Shown here: in pieces, positions 43,359 to 50,831 of the stretch
Position numbering within the stretch: position 1 is the stretch's first letter
How the letters are laid out: every line of letters starts with the position of its first letter
Source: Bradyrhizobium septentrionale
GTDB lineage: Bacteria; Pseudomonadota; Alphaproteobacteria; Rhizobiales; Xanthobacteraceae
Length of the DNA: 64,000 bases
Direction of reading: 5' to 3'
Assembly: GCF_011516645.4 (NCBI RefSeq)
Contig: NZ_CP088285.1
Location: 7,272,501-7,336,500, forward strand
Notes under the pieces: generated by a model
Told to the model about the DNA's origin: nothing
Database searches by the model: none
The model's input: only the letters and a program-made list of their open reading frames with translations
Translations under genes and position numbers: made by a program

Positions 43359-43667
43359 ATGTTGACGATCACGGCGGTCATCCGGGCCAAGCAAGACCAC
43401 GAGGCGACGATGCGTCAGGCCCTGCTCGATGTCGTCGACCATGTGCGGGCCAATGAGCCTTCCACCATCGGCTATTATGTGTCGCAGGATGCGTCGGATC
43501 CCTGCGTGTTCGCGACTTATGAGCGTTATCCGGATCAGGCCGCCATGGACCGGCACAACAATTCGCCGGCCGTGGCGCGGTTCTTCGATATTGCGAGGCC
43601 GATCCTCGATGGCGATGTGATCCTGGTGTCGGCGAACGAGATTGCGAGCAAAGGTGATGCGAAATGA
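43359..43667 (+). CDS. ABM/quinol monooxygenase-type dimeric barrel protein
   Basis: 102 residues: LTITAVIRAKQDHEATMRQALLDVVDHVRANEPSTIGYYV, CVFATYERYPDQAAMDRHNNSPAVARFFDIA and VILVSANEI. A full ABM-type ferredoxin-like barrel with the F/Y-E and H-x-x-S-P features of the YgiN family, which includes quinol monooxygenases and (S)-6-hydroxynicotine-like proteins. No cofactor. ATG 43359 with aggaga. Overlaps the next gene by four bases (ATGA). Confidence 0.88.
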   Translation: MLTITAVIRAKQDHEATMRQALLDVVDHVRANEPSTIGYYVSQDASDPCVFATYERYPDQAAMDRHNNSPAVARFFDIARPILDGDVILVSANEIASKGDAK

Positions 43668-44203
43668 CGGATGAGCGCGCCTCGGCATCGTGCCGCTGCG
43701 GCAGGGTCGCGCTCGAGATCGCAGGATCCCCAATCCTGCGGGGCATCTGCTATTGCGCGAGTTGCCAGCAGGCGGGTCGGCGGCATCAGGCGGTGTCCGG
43801 CGCCGATGCTGTTTTGGCCGAGGATGGCGGCACGGACTACGTGCTCTATCGCAAGGATCGCGTGCGCTGTAGCAGTGGCGGAGAGCTCCTGGAGGAGCGG
43901 CGGTTGAAACCGGAGTCGCCGACGAGGCGAATGGTCGCGCGCTGTTGCAACACCGCCATGTTCTTGGACTTCACCAGAGGACACTGGCTCACGGTGTATC
44001 GCGGCCGCTTGCCCGGCGATATCCCGCCGGCAACCATGCGGATGATGACGGCCGACCGGCCCGAGGGTGTGATCTTGCCGGACGATATCGCCAACTATCC
44101 AGGCCACTCCGGCAAGTTCATGCTGAAGCTGCTCGGCGCGTGGATGGCGATGGGGTTCAGGCGGCCGGACGTTGAGGGCGTGCCACAAGTGCGAAGGTCG
44201 TAG
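43664..44203 (+). CDS. DUF6151/GFA-like zinc-cysteine protein
   Basis: 179 residues. Two short cysteine pairs, CRCGRVALE and [10 protein letters not shown], plus a later CCNTAMF, consistent with a CENP-V/GFA-type zinc site. Central HWLTVYRG. It is translationally coupled to the ABM gene. Function unknown; relatives include uncharacterised glutathione-dependent formaldehyde-activating-like enzymes. Its TAG stop at 44201-44203 is supplied by the palindromic repeat that follows. Confidence 0.75.
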   Translation: MTDERASASCRCGRVALEIAGSPILRGICYCASCQQAGRRHQAVSGADAVLAEDGGTDYVLYRKDRVRCSSGGELLEERRLKPESPTRRMVARCCNTAMFLDFTRGHWLTVYRGRLPGDIPPATMRMMTADRPEGVILPDDIANYPGHSGKFMLKLLGAWMAMGFRRPDVEGVPQVRRS

Positions 44204-44279
44204 GGCGGGTTAGCGCAGCGTAGCCTGCCGACAGCGTCGCGAGGAACGGCGGATTACGCCGTTGGCTAATCCGCCCTAA
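44200..44279. repeat. Palindromic repeat family, copy 3, between convergent genes
   Basis: 80 bases starting gtagggcgggttagcgcagc and ending ggctaatccgccctaa. The left TAG ends the plus-strand GFA-like gene, and the right cta ends the minus-strand luciferase-like gene. The element fills the whole gap between the two. Confidence 0.85.
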
Positions 44280-45274
44280 GTTTGAGGCGAAGCGATCCCG
44301 CCGGCTTCGGCGATCAGCTCGAAGGATCGCAGCCGCTTCTGGTGATCGTAGACATCGGACACGATCATCAGCTCGTCGGCGCCGGTCTCCGCCACCAGCG
44401 CCTCGATCCCGGCACGCACCGTGTCGGGCGAGCCGATGATGGAGCGCTCCAGCATCCGCATCGCCTGGACCTTTTCCGAAGGCGACCAGTAGGTCTCGAT
44501 GTCGTCGATCGGCGGCTGGCTGAGCCCCCGCGCGCCGCGGAAGATGTTGGTGAATGACATCTGCTGCGTGGTCGCAAGGCGCCGCGCTTCCGCGTCGGTG
44601 TCGGCGGCGATGACGTTGACGCCGACCATGGTGTAGGGGCGCTCGAGTTGCTCCGACGGCTTGAAGCGCGCGCGATAGATCTGCAGCGCCTGGATCAGGA
44701 GCTCGGGAGCAAAATGCGAGGCGAAGGCGTAGGGCAGGCCGAGCTCGCCGGCCAGCATCGCGCCAAAATTGCTCGATCCGAGAATCCACAGCGGCACGTC
44801 GGTGCCAGCGGCCGGCACCGCCTGGATGCGTTGGTTGGGACCGGCGGCCGCGAGGAAGGCCTGCACCTCGAGCACGTCCTGCGGAAAATTCTCGGCGGAT
44901 TCCGGCGTGCGGCGGAGCGCGCGCAGCGTCAGCTGATCCGTCCCCGGCGCGCGGCCGAGGCCGAGGTCGATCCGATCGGGGAACAGCCGCGCCAGCGTGC
45001 CGAACTGCTCGGCAATGACGTAGGGCGCGTGGTTCGGCAGCATGATGCCGCCGGCGCCGACGCGGATGGTTTTCGTGCCCGCCGCGATATGCCCGATCAC
45101 GACCGACGTCGCGGCGCTCGCGATACCCGCCATGTTGTGATGCTCGGCCACCCAGATGCGGCGATAGCCGAGCGCCTCGGCATGCACGGCGACATCGCGG
45201 GCGTTGTACAGCGCGCCGCGCGCATCGGTCTCCTCAGTGACGCGGACGAGATCAAGGATGGAGAGAGCGGTCAC
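44276..45274 (-). CDS. LLM class flavin-dependent oxidoreductase
   Basis: 332 residues of the bacterial luciferase-like monooxygenase superfamily: [112 protein letters not shown] and [13 protein letters not shown]. Single-component or FMNH2-dependent; substrate unknown. Its stop codon is provided by the repeat at 44200-44279. Confidence 0.92.
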   Translation of the reverse strand: MTALSILDLVRVTEETDARGALYNARDVAVHAEALGYRRIWVAEHHNMAGIASAATSVVIGHIAAGTKTIRVGAGGIMLPNHAPYVIAEQFGTLARLFPDRIDLGLGRAPGTDQLTLRALRRTPESAENFPQDVLEVQAFLAAAGPNQRIQAVPAAGTDVPLWILGSSNFGAMLAGELGLPYAFASHFAPELLIQALQIYRARFKPSEQLERPYTMVGVNVIAADTDAEARRLATTQQMSFTNIFRGARGLSQPPIDDIETYWSPSEKVQAMRMLERSIIGSPDTVRAGIEALVAETGADELMIVSDVYDHQKRLRSFELIAEAGGIASPQT

Positions 45275-45710
45275 GGGAGCTCCGGAACAGGCGGTGCATG
45301 GGGGACGAGGCCGGTGGTATCAGGCTGTGTCCGGGTGAGGGCGAAGCGGCTGATATCAGCCGGTTCGTCCGTCCCATATGGATAGTGCCGCTGAGCGGGT
45401 CAATCTGCTGATCCGATCGGCGATCGACTGGCAGCGTTGCGCGACGACATCGATGTCGAATTCGTCGTCGGTTGCCTGGCGTGATCGTCGCGCCGATCGC
45501 GAAATCGCGCTGCGCGTCGACGTCGCGCAGCACGACGCGCCGATCCCTGTTCGCGCCACGCGCTGCACCCCCAGGGCGGTGACCCGAGCCTGTCATGCGA
45601 TTCAATGCACGTGCATCTATCACAAAATTGTGCAATGCGTCATATATAGTATTGCGGTGCAGCAAATCGAGCATTAGCTCGATATTCCAATGCTATCGAG
45701 GAGAAGTGAC
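45275..45710 (+). other. Intergenic region with stacked palindromes
   Basis: 436 bases. Two overlapping open frames exist on opposite strands (45252-45674 and 45378-45677) but neither shows a recognisable protein; I read it as non-coding, possibly containing a decayed gene. Close to the next gene are atgcacgtgcat (45605-45616), cacaa-aa-ttgtg (45621-45632) and an imperfect tgcaat...attgc pair, then atcgagcattagctcgat (about 45666-45683). Confidence 0.45.
45605..45632 (+). promoter_or_regulatory. Two adjacent palindromes, candidate operator
   Basis: A perfect 12-base palindrome atgcacgtgcat (45605-45616) followed four bases later by cacaaaattgtg arms (45621-45632), 80 bases before the GTG of the secreted protein. 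Dimeric regulator sites would look like this; the regulator is unknown. Confidence 0.4.
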
Positions 45711-45977
45711 GTGAAGAAGATCTCTCTGTCCATCGCGGCCGCCATTGTCGCGACGACCGCTGTGACCGCCGGCGCGGCGGAGCTGCCGGCCTATGAAAAG
45801 GCGGGCTTGCCGATCTCGCCCGTGCAGGTCCAGCTGCTCGGCGCGGCTGGCGTCCAGCAGCAGTCGTCGGCGGCGAATGCGGCCACGCCGCATCAACGCA
45901 GCGTCCTGACGGCGCGCAAGGTCACGACCGCAACCGCGCCGGGCCAAACCGAAACGATCGGACGCTCGACGCGCTGA
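45711..45977 (+). CDS. Small secreted protein (88 aa)
   Basis: Signal peptide KKISLSIAAAIVATTAVTAGAA, then ELPAYEKAGLPISPVQVQLLGAAGVQQQSSAANAATPHQ and a Thr/Arg-rich tail. GTG 45711 is used because gaggagaag lies just upstream. Similar short proteins (ELPxYExxGLPISPxQVxLLG) occur in many bradyrhizobial genomes as uncharacterised secreted proteins. Confidence 0.7.
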   Translation: MKKISLSIAAAIVATTAVTAGAAELPAYEKAGLPISPVQVQLLGAAGVQQQSSAANAATPHQRSVLTARKVTTATAPGQTETIGRSTR

Positions 45978-46297
45978 GAACAACGAATAGAGCGGGTTGG
46001 CCAACGGGTCCGCACAACGCGCGTCCCCCGGTGGGCCAATCCGCCATTCGCTCGCTGCCTGCCAAAGCATTGCGAGATAAGAATCTGCTCCCTGAAAGTC
46101 GATCTGTAGCGCGATCGTTCTCGGATCGTTGCGATCCGTAGCCCATTCCCACCACGGCGATCCGCGATCTCGGAACAATCGTATCGACGCAAGGGCGCAC
46201 GCGCGGCGCGCCTTTGCGCTGTGAAGATTGACCCGGCGGCGTGAGGACCGTATTGGCGAGCACGACAATTCCGACGCAACGATACGGGATGGCCTCG
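45978..46297 (+). other. Intergenic region upstream of panD
   Basis: 320 bases. Contains an imperfect inverted repeat, gcgggttggcc (45992-46002) with ggccaatccgc (46034-46044), which looks like a degenerate member of the palindromic family. No terminator or gene is clear. The panD ribosome-binding site is weak (acggga). Confidence 0.4.
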
Positions 46298-46687
46298 ATG
46301 CAAGTGACTTTGATGAAGGGCAAGATTCATCGCGCGCGTGTCACTGAAGCGGACTTGCATTACGAGGGATCGATCTCGATCGACCGCAATCTGATCGAGG
46401 CCGCCGGCTTCCTGATCAACGAACGCGTCGACATCTACAACATCGACACCGGCGCGCGCTTCTCGACCTATGTGATCGAGGCGCAAGCGGGCTCCGGCAC
46501 CATCGGCCTCAACGGCGCCGCCGCGCGTCTCGCCATGGCGGGCGACAAGGTGATCATCGTCGCCTATGCCGGCTTCGATGCCGAGGAGGCGCGCAGGTTT
46601 CGGCCGCGCGTGGTGATCGTTGACGAGAACAACCGGCGGGTCGAGCCGGCTGGCGTTTCGCCGGCTGTTGCGCTGGCTGAGGCGTAA
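46298..46687 (+). CDS. panD: Aspartate 1-decarboxylase
   Basis: 129 residues: [78 protein letters not shown] and [13 protein letters not shown]. The GS site in YEGSISID is where the pro-enzyme self-cleaves to make the pyruvoyl cofactor. The enzyme makes beta-alanine for pantothenate and CoA. ATG 46298 is the usual start of rhizobial PanD; ATG 46289 is possible. No other pantothenate genes are near. Confidence 0.95.
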   Translation: MQVTLMKGKIHRARVTEADLHYEGSISIDRNLIEAAGFLINERVDIYNIDTGARFSTYVIEAQAGSGTIGLNGAAARLAMAGDKVIIVAYAGFDAEEARRFRPRVVIVDENNRRVEPAGVSPAVALAEA

Positions 46688-46689
46688 GC

Positions 46690-47523
46690 CTAGCTCGCCG
46701 CGTCGTTCAACCGCCGGCCGCCGGCGGAGAATCGTCGCGTCAGCCCCCAGACGACGGCGGCCGTGGCTGCCGTCGCGATCAGATGCTTCAAGGTGTGTCC
46801 GCTGACGAAGCCGAACGTGCCGGCGATCTGATGGTCGAGCACCTCAGTGATCTTGGCCAGAATGTACAGCACCATTGCGGTGGCGAAAGCCGTGCGGTCG
46901 GCGCGCGGCGCGCGATAGATCGACTGCCAGAGCGGGATCAGGATGAGCGGCAGCACCTGCAACAACAAATACGGCCGCAAATCGTCCGCGCCATGTCTGT
47001 CGGTGATGACCCACCATGCGACGCTCGCCACGGCAAACAGCCCGAGACCGATCGCTTCGATGTCGGTCTTCAATCCGGGCCTTGTGCCTCCGCGGACGCC
47101 GACCAGCAGGCCGGCGCAAGCAAGCGCGATCGGCAGCCTGTCCCAGATCAGGCGGGCATTGCCGGGGTCGAGGTGATAGTACGCGGACCCGAAGGCGGTC
47201 AGGAACAGTCCGATCAGGAACAAGCGGTAGCCAGGCCATCCGGCGCGAAGCTGATCGCTGTTACGCCGGGGGCGCAGCGCCAGCCAGCCCCAGATGGCGA
47301 CCAGTGCGAACCCGGCGTTGGAGAAGACATCGGCTGCGTGGTGAATGCCGAAGAGATCGGACCGGTCGGCGAAATCATTGTAGTCGGCCGGCTGCGCGAT
47401 GCGTCCGTACAGCGCGAGGATCACTATCGCGCCTGTCGTGACGATCGTCGGGGCGTGCTTGATCCACGGTTTCACGGGCCGGTCGGGCCCAATCGATCCG
47501 TCCGTCCAGGAGGTGGTTTGCAT
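46690..47523 (-). CDS. Alkaline ceramidase-like integral membrane protein
   Basis: 277 residues with seven hydrophobic segments. Motifs HHAADVFSNAGFALVAIWG, FLTAFGSAYYHLDPGNARLIWDRLP and SGHTLKHLIATAATA match the CREST/alkaline-ceramidase-like superfamily, with histidines and an aspartate that coordinate zinc in ceramidases. Substrate unknown (ceramide or another lipid amide). ATG 47523 has ggag upstream. Paired TGAACA-N-TGTTCA sites (47542-47583) lie in its promoter. Confidence 0.8.
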   Translation of the reverse strand: MQTTSWTDGSIGPDRPVKPWIKHAPTIVTTGAIVILALYGRIAQPADYNDFADRSDLFGIHHAADVFSNAGFALVAIWGWLALRPRRNSDQLRAGWPGYRLFLIGLFLTAFGSAYYHLDPGNARLIWDRLPIALACAGLLVGVRGGTRPGLKTDIEAIGLGLFAVASVAWWVITDRHGADDLRPYLLLQVLPLILIPLWQSIYRAPRADRTAFATAMVLYILAKITEVLDHQIAGTFGFVSGHTLKHLIATAATAAVVWGLTRRFSAGGRRLNDAAS

Positions 47524-47541
47524 GGCCGGCTCCATCAAATA

Positions 47542-47583
47542 TGAACATTGTTCAATAATAAGGCATAAAATGAGCAATGTTCA
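47542..47583. promoter_or_regulatory. Two operator-like palindromes TGAACA-N-TGTTCA
   Basis: tgaacattgttca at 47542-47554 (perfect 6+1+6) and tgagcaatgttca at 47571-47583 (one mismatch), centres 29 bases apart. They sit directly upstream of the ceramidase-like gene. TetR-type regulators bind sites of this kind; no intact regulator gene is next to them. Confidence 0.6.
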
Positions 47584-47770
47584 AGTTCTATTTCGGGAGG
47601 AGCGGTTGATGATGCTGATGGGGAAGGTGCTTGGAGACCTCCGCCAGAGCGGCAACGCGGCCTTCGGCTTGGCCGGGGCGACGGCTGCGGCGGCGCCAGC
47701 CTTGCTCCACCGCAAAGCTATGAGCGCGCAGGGCGTTTCAGCGAAGCGCAACGCGCCGAAAATGTGCTGA
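47570..47770 (+). CDS. Doubtful small open frame divergent from the ceramidase-like gene
   Basis: From ATG 47570 it reads SNVQVLFREERLMMLMGKV, LGDLRQSGNAAFGLAGATAAAA and ends KRNAPKMC; an inner ATG at 47609 has ggagga upstream. It is where a divergent regulator would be expected, but the sequence has no helix-turn-helix I recognise. It may be a remnant or non-coding. Confidence 0.25.
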   Translation: MSNVQVLFREERLMMLMGKVLGDLRQSGNAAFGLAGATAAAAPALLHRKAMSAQGVSAKRNAPKMC

Positions 47771-47773
47771 TGA

Positions 47774-47806
47774 TGGCGGCTTACGCCTGCGGCCGATCCG
47801 CCCTAC
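47774..47806. repeat. Palindromic repeat family, right half
   Basis: tggcggcttacgcctgcgg, then ccgatccgccctac. Lies between the doubtful small frame and the phosphoesterase gene. Confidence 0.65.
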
Positions 47807-47858
47807 GTTCGCTGGGCGCCGACCGCACAGCCCCACCGATCCAATCCGGAGCGAACCG

Positions 47859-48983
47859 ATTCCCCAGCTCATCTTCGGCCTGACCAGTCTGCTGATCCTG
47901 GCCCGCTTCATCTGGCCGCTCGACTGGCCGCTCCCGGCAAAGATCGTCGCCGCGTTGCTCGTGCTGGTCGCCTTGCAGTTTCACCGCTGGAACAGACTGT
48001 CGTCGGGATCGGAATTCTCGCCGGAGTTTCCGCGTCCGGTGGTCGTCCTCTTCAACTGGGCGTTCGGTGCGATCATGCTGCTGGCGCTGCTGCAACTGGC
48101 GCTCGATGCCGGATTACTGGTCGCCGCGCTGGTCCACGGCGGCATCGTGGGCGCGCCTGACGGCGTCCGCTACGCACTTGCAGCGCTGGCGGCCACAGCC
48201 GCCGCAATCGGCGTCCATCAGGCCATGCGAATTCCGCCGCTGAAAGACGTCGAAGTCGGCATCCGCGGACTGCCGCGACAATTCGACGGCTACACCATCC
48301 TGCAACTGACCGATCTTCACATCAGCCGGCTGTTTCCTGCGCCATGGGCGCGCGCCGTCGTCGCGCGAGCGAACAAGCTCGGCGTGGACCTGATCGCGAT
48401 CACGGGCGACCTGATCGACGGCACCGTCGATGCGCGGCGCAAGGACATCGAGCCGTTGCGGGACCTTGTGGCCGCCGATGGCGTCTACGTGATCTCGGGC
48501 AATCACGAATATATCTTCGGCTATGACGGGTGGATGGCGCACTATGCCGCGTTGGGCCTGCGCTCGCTCGAGAACAGGCACGTCGTTCTCGAACGCGGCG
48601 ACGGCCGGCTGGTGATCGCAGGGATTACCGACCGCGCGTCGCGCCGCAGGGGGCATCCCGTCCGCGACCTTGCCGCGGTTCTCGACGGCGCCCCCAAGGG
48701 CGCGCCCGTCATCCTGCTCGACCACCAGCCGAGCGACGCACGAAACGCCGCTCGGCTCGGCGTCGCCCTGCAACTCTCCGGACACACGCATGGCGGATTG
48801 ATCCTGGGGATCGACCGCCTGGCCGCGCGCGCCAACGCCGGCTTCGTCTCGGGCCGTTACGACGTCGACGGGATGACGCTCTACGTCAACAACGGCACCG
48901 CGCTATGGCCGGGTTTTGCCTTGCGGCTCGGTCGCCCGTCCGAATTGACGCGGATCACGTTGAGGGCGGCGGGTGACGCCTGA
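47859..48983 (+). CDS. Membrane-anchored metallophosphoesterase, possible ATT start
   Basis: About 374 residues from ATT 47859, or 342 from the first conventional start (TTG 47955). The frame upstream of 47955 clearly encodes a membrane segment (PQLIFGLTSLLILARFIWPL) that continues into further hydrophobic segments, and the ATT is preceded by ggag at seven bases. The catalytic domain has LQLTDLHISRLF, ITGDLIDG, VISGNHEYI, LLDHQPSD and SGHTHGGL, the full calcineurin-like metal site set (D-H, GD, GNH, H, GHTH). Resembles YkuE/YaeI-type phosphodiesterases. Start remains uncertain. Confidence 0.8.
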   Translation: MPQLIFGLTSLLILARFIWPLDWPLPAKIVAALLVLVALQFHRWNRLSSGSEFSPEFPRPVVVLFNWAFGAIMLLALLQLALDAGLLVAALVHGGIVGAPDGVRYALAALAATAAAIGVHQAMRIPPLKDVEVGIRGLPRQFDGYTILQLTDLHISRLFPAPWARAVVARANKLGVDLIAITGDLIDGTVDARRKDIEPLRDLVAADGVYVISGNHEYIFGYDGWMAHYAALGLRSLENRHVVLERGDGRLVIAGITDRASRRRGHPVRDLAAVLDGAPKGAPVILLDHQPSDARNAARLGVALQLSGHTHGGLILGIDRLAARANAGFVSGRYDVDGMTLYVNNGTALWPGFALRLGRPSELTRITLRAAGDA

Positions 48984-49127
48984 CGGATTTGTTTCGCATG
49001 CGATGATGCGAGCGCATCGTCGTCACAAAAATACCTCAGCTATGAACACGCCGCAGCGATCGCGTGGGTTAAGACATTGGTCATCTCTTTGCTTTCATTT
49101 TCACGGCCTCATTCAGCAGGAGGCACC

Positions 49128-49397
49128 ATGTCTGACATCACCATTCCCGGCGGAAAAATTCGTTCCTTCGTCGAGCGGATCGAGAACCTGGACACTGAAA
49201 TCCAGGAACTGAGCGAGCAGAAGAAGGAAGTTTTTTCGGAGGCGAAGGGCGAGGGTTTCGACGTGAAGATCCTCAAGGAGATCATCAAGCTGCGCAAACA
49301 GGACCAGGACGAGCGCGACGAGCGCGAATCCCTGCTCGATCTCTATATGCGCGCGATGGAGACCGCGCCGGCAGACAAGGCTGCGAAAGCGGCGTGA
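49128..49397 (+). CDS. GapR-like DNA-binding protein (DUF2312)
   Basis: 89 residues: SDITIPGGKIRSFVERIENLDTEIQELSEQKKEVFSEAKGEGFD, VKILKEIIKLRKQDQDERDERESLLDLYMRA. This is the DUF2312/GapR family, whose Caulobacter member is a nucleoid protein that tracks overtwisted DNA ahead of replication and transcription forks. Coiled-coil N-terminus, basic helix in the centre. ATG 49128 has aggagg upstream. Confidence 0.92.
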   Translation: MSDITIPGGKIRSFVERIENLDTEIQELSEQKKEVFSEAKGEGFDVKILKEIIKLRKQDQDERDERESLLDLYMRAMETAPADKAAKAA

Positions 49398-49442
49398 CTG
49401 CGACGATGATCGTTCGAAAGATGCGGGTGGAGTGATTTGGAC

Positions 49443-49844
49443 GTGGTCATGCTTTCGCGAAGGCTTGTCATTGTTGCAGCTACGCTCGTGCTCGGGACTT
49501 TGTCGGTCCGCGCGCAGCAAAGCACCGAGTATGATGCGTGCATGGACAAGGCCGAAGGGGTGTCAACGACGATGCTCGCGTGCGGCAAGGCTGAAATCGA
49601 CAAGTGGGACGCCAGGCTCAACGCCGCTTATCAAGCGCTTCTCGCAAAGTCGAAGGGCGAGGCGCACGCGCAATTGCAGACCGAGCAGCGGGCCTGGCTG
49701 AAGCATCATCTGGGTGAAACCCATCGCCTCGCCGCGGACCCCAACAACGGGTCCGTCGCGTTCGTCGACTCCCAGGCGTTCGAATTGAAGGACATCACCG
49801 ACCGCACGCTGCTTCTTGAAAAGCGTGCCAACGCCTCGCGGTAG
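49443..49844 (+). CDS. LprI-type secreted protein (lysozyme-inhibitor family)
   Basis: 133 residues: signal peptide LSRRLVIVAATLVLGTLSVRA, then EYDACMDKAEGVSTTMLACGKAEIDKWDARLNAAYQALLAK and a helical QRAWLKHHLGETHR. The paired cysteines (YDACMD and LACGKAE) and A-L-N-x-x-Y-x-x-L pattern are the LprI domain. GTG 49443 is chosen because it lies ten bases after a ggag; TTG 49437 and ATG 49449 are alternatives. Confidence 0.8.
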   Translation: MVMLSRRLVIVAATLVLGTLSVRAQQSTEYDACMDKAEGVSTTMLACGKAEIDKWDARLNAAYQALLAKSKGEAHAQLQTEQRAWLKHHLGETHRLAADPNNGSVAFVDSQAFELKDITDRTLLLEKRANASR

Positions 49845-49877
49845 ACTGTACGATTTTGATCGTCAGAGGCGCTCGGC

Positions 49878-50090
49878 ATGAAAATGCCTACGCTCGAAGA
49901 TCGCCCCATGAGATATCAATGGGCATCCGATGTCGCCTTCGATGGTATCCGCATGGAGGTCTTTTCGGACGACGGGAACGTGCTTTTTGATGTCAGCGTG
50001 GCGGATAACTGTTCGATCACAATCAGCGCCTTCGGCGGAGAGGTAGCCGCAAACGTGATCGAAGCGAGTAGGCGCGCTAGCGAAGCGTAA
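49878..50090 (+). CDS. Small protein (70 aa) ended by a repeat
   Basis: KMPTLEDRPMRYQWASDVAFDGIRMEVFSDDGNVLFDVSV, then SITISAFGGEVAANVIEASRRASEA. A beta-rich mini-domain without known family. The last residues and the TAA (50088-50090) are from the palindromic repeat at 50068-50148, as at the PaiB-like gene. Confidence 0.6.
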   Translation: MKMPTLEDRPMRYQWASDVAFDGIRMEVFSDDGNVLFDVSVADNCSITISAFGGEVAANVIEASRRASEA

Positions 50091-50148
50091 CCCGCCGCGA
50101 CCGTTGCGAGCGAAGCGGCGGTTTACGCCTTCGGCAAATCCGCCCTAC
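50068..50148. repeat. Palindromic repeat family, copy 5
   Basis: gtaggcgcgctagcgaagcg at the left and ttcggcaaatccgccctac at the right. It overlaps the 3' end of the gene at 49878 and reaches to 12 bases from the convergent gene at 50161. Confidence 0.8.
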
Positions 50149-50160
50149 GCTTGCTGTAAC

Positions 50161-50517
50161 TTAAGTCGCCAGCTGCTCTTTGGAGTCGTCCTCTTGCAAT
50201 TTTTTATCATACACCGTGAGGAGGCGAAGGACATTCTCCTCGCCATACTTTGAAGAAAGCAGCTTGAAAGCGTCACGAGGCATTTGCCCCCACTTCGGTT
50301 GGGCCCTCTTGAAATAGCCTTCGATGTCGTCATACAAAATGATCAATCGGAGAAAACTAACTCCAGATTCATCGCGCATGTATTCTTTAAAGCTTCGCAA
50401 GAAACTGGTGGTTACTAGCTTCTCAACCGCTCCAATCGTGTTGATACCAAATCGCTTGATCTCGTCGGAGATGCGTTCCATAAACGCTCGTGATTGGGTA
50501 ATATCTCGCTTAGCCAA
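50161..50517 (-). CDS. Hypothetical accessory protein (118 aa)
   Basis: AKRDITQSRAFMERISDEIKRFGINTIGAVEKLVTTSFLRSFKEYM, then SFLRLIILYDDIEGYFKRAQP and YGEENVLRLLTVYDKKLQEDDS. Helical, no known domain. Base composition is clearly AT-richer than the neighbours, suggesting acquisition. TTG 50517 gives the full frame; ATG 50481 gives a 106-residue version. Next to the nrdJ-end duplication. Confidence 0.55.
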   Translation of the reverse strand: MAKRDITQSRAFMERISDEIKRFGINTIGAVEKLVTTSFLRSFKEYMRDESGVSFLRLIILYDDIEGYFKRAQPKWGQMPRDAFKLLSSKYGEENVLRLLTVYDKKLQEDDSKEQLAT

Positions 50518-50828
50518 GCATCGTGTGAGCCTTCTGCGATCGGCTTTACCCTGTTCTGCTTTATTGGTTTAGTCGGGTTCTTCACTACAAATCTCGAACC
50601 TGAATAGGTTGATAACACGCTTATATTCGCGCTTGGATTGCTCAGATGCAAGCCTGTCCTGTGAAAGAAAACGGGACGACCGAAGCCGTCCCTTCGCTTC
50701 CAGGCTGTGGCTAGTAGCAATCCGCAGTCGACATGCCCGTCACGAACACCCCGTCGTGCTTCCGCACGTATCGCGATTCACGCAGGTGACATTCCGCACC
50801 AGCGTGAGGTTGCGGCAATTCGAGCGGT
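50518..50828. other. Intergenic region with terminator and partial copy of the nrdJ 3' end
   Basis: 311 bases. 50660-50692 is a minus-strand terminator; 50740-50831 is a diverged copy of the last 92 bases of nrdJ (see repeat). Otherwise AT-richer sequence with no gene. Confidence 0.6.
50660..50692 (-). terminator. Minus-strand rho-independent terminator
   Basis: On the minus strand gggacg (50692-50687) pairs with cgtccc (50678-50673) around a short loop, followed by gttttcttt. It lies just beyond the copied nrdJ end and would stop transcripts from nrdJ and the peptidase gene. Confidence 0.75.
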
Positions 50829-50831
50829 TCA
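50740..50831. repeat. Diverged copy of the nrdJ 3' end
   Basis: 92 bases aligning with 51537-51628, the last codons of nrdJ. The first 35 bases (50740-50774) are identical; the rest has scattered changes. Read on the minus strand it still encodes LTLVRN and [10 protein letters not shown] before an in-frame TGA, but two of the five C-terminal cysteine positions are lost. The two copies bracket the ImmA/IrrE gene. Confidence 0.85.

Noticed and set aside
45252..45677. Overlapping frames on both strands upstream of the secreted protein
   Set aside because: Neither shows known motifs or a convincing ribosome-binding site; the palindromes suggest regulatory DNA.
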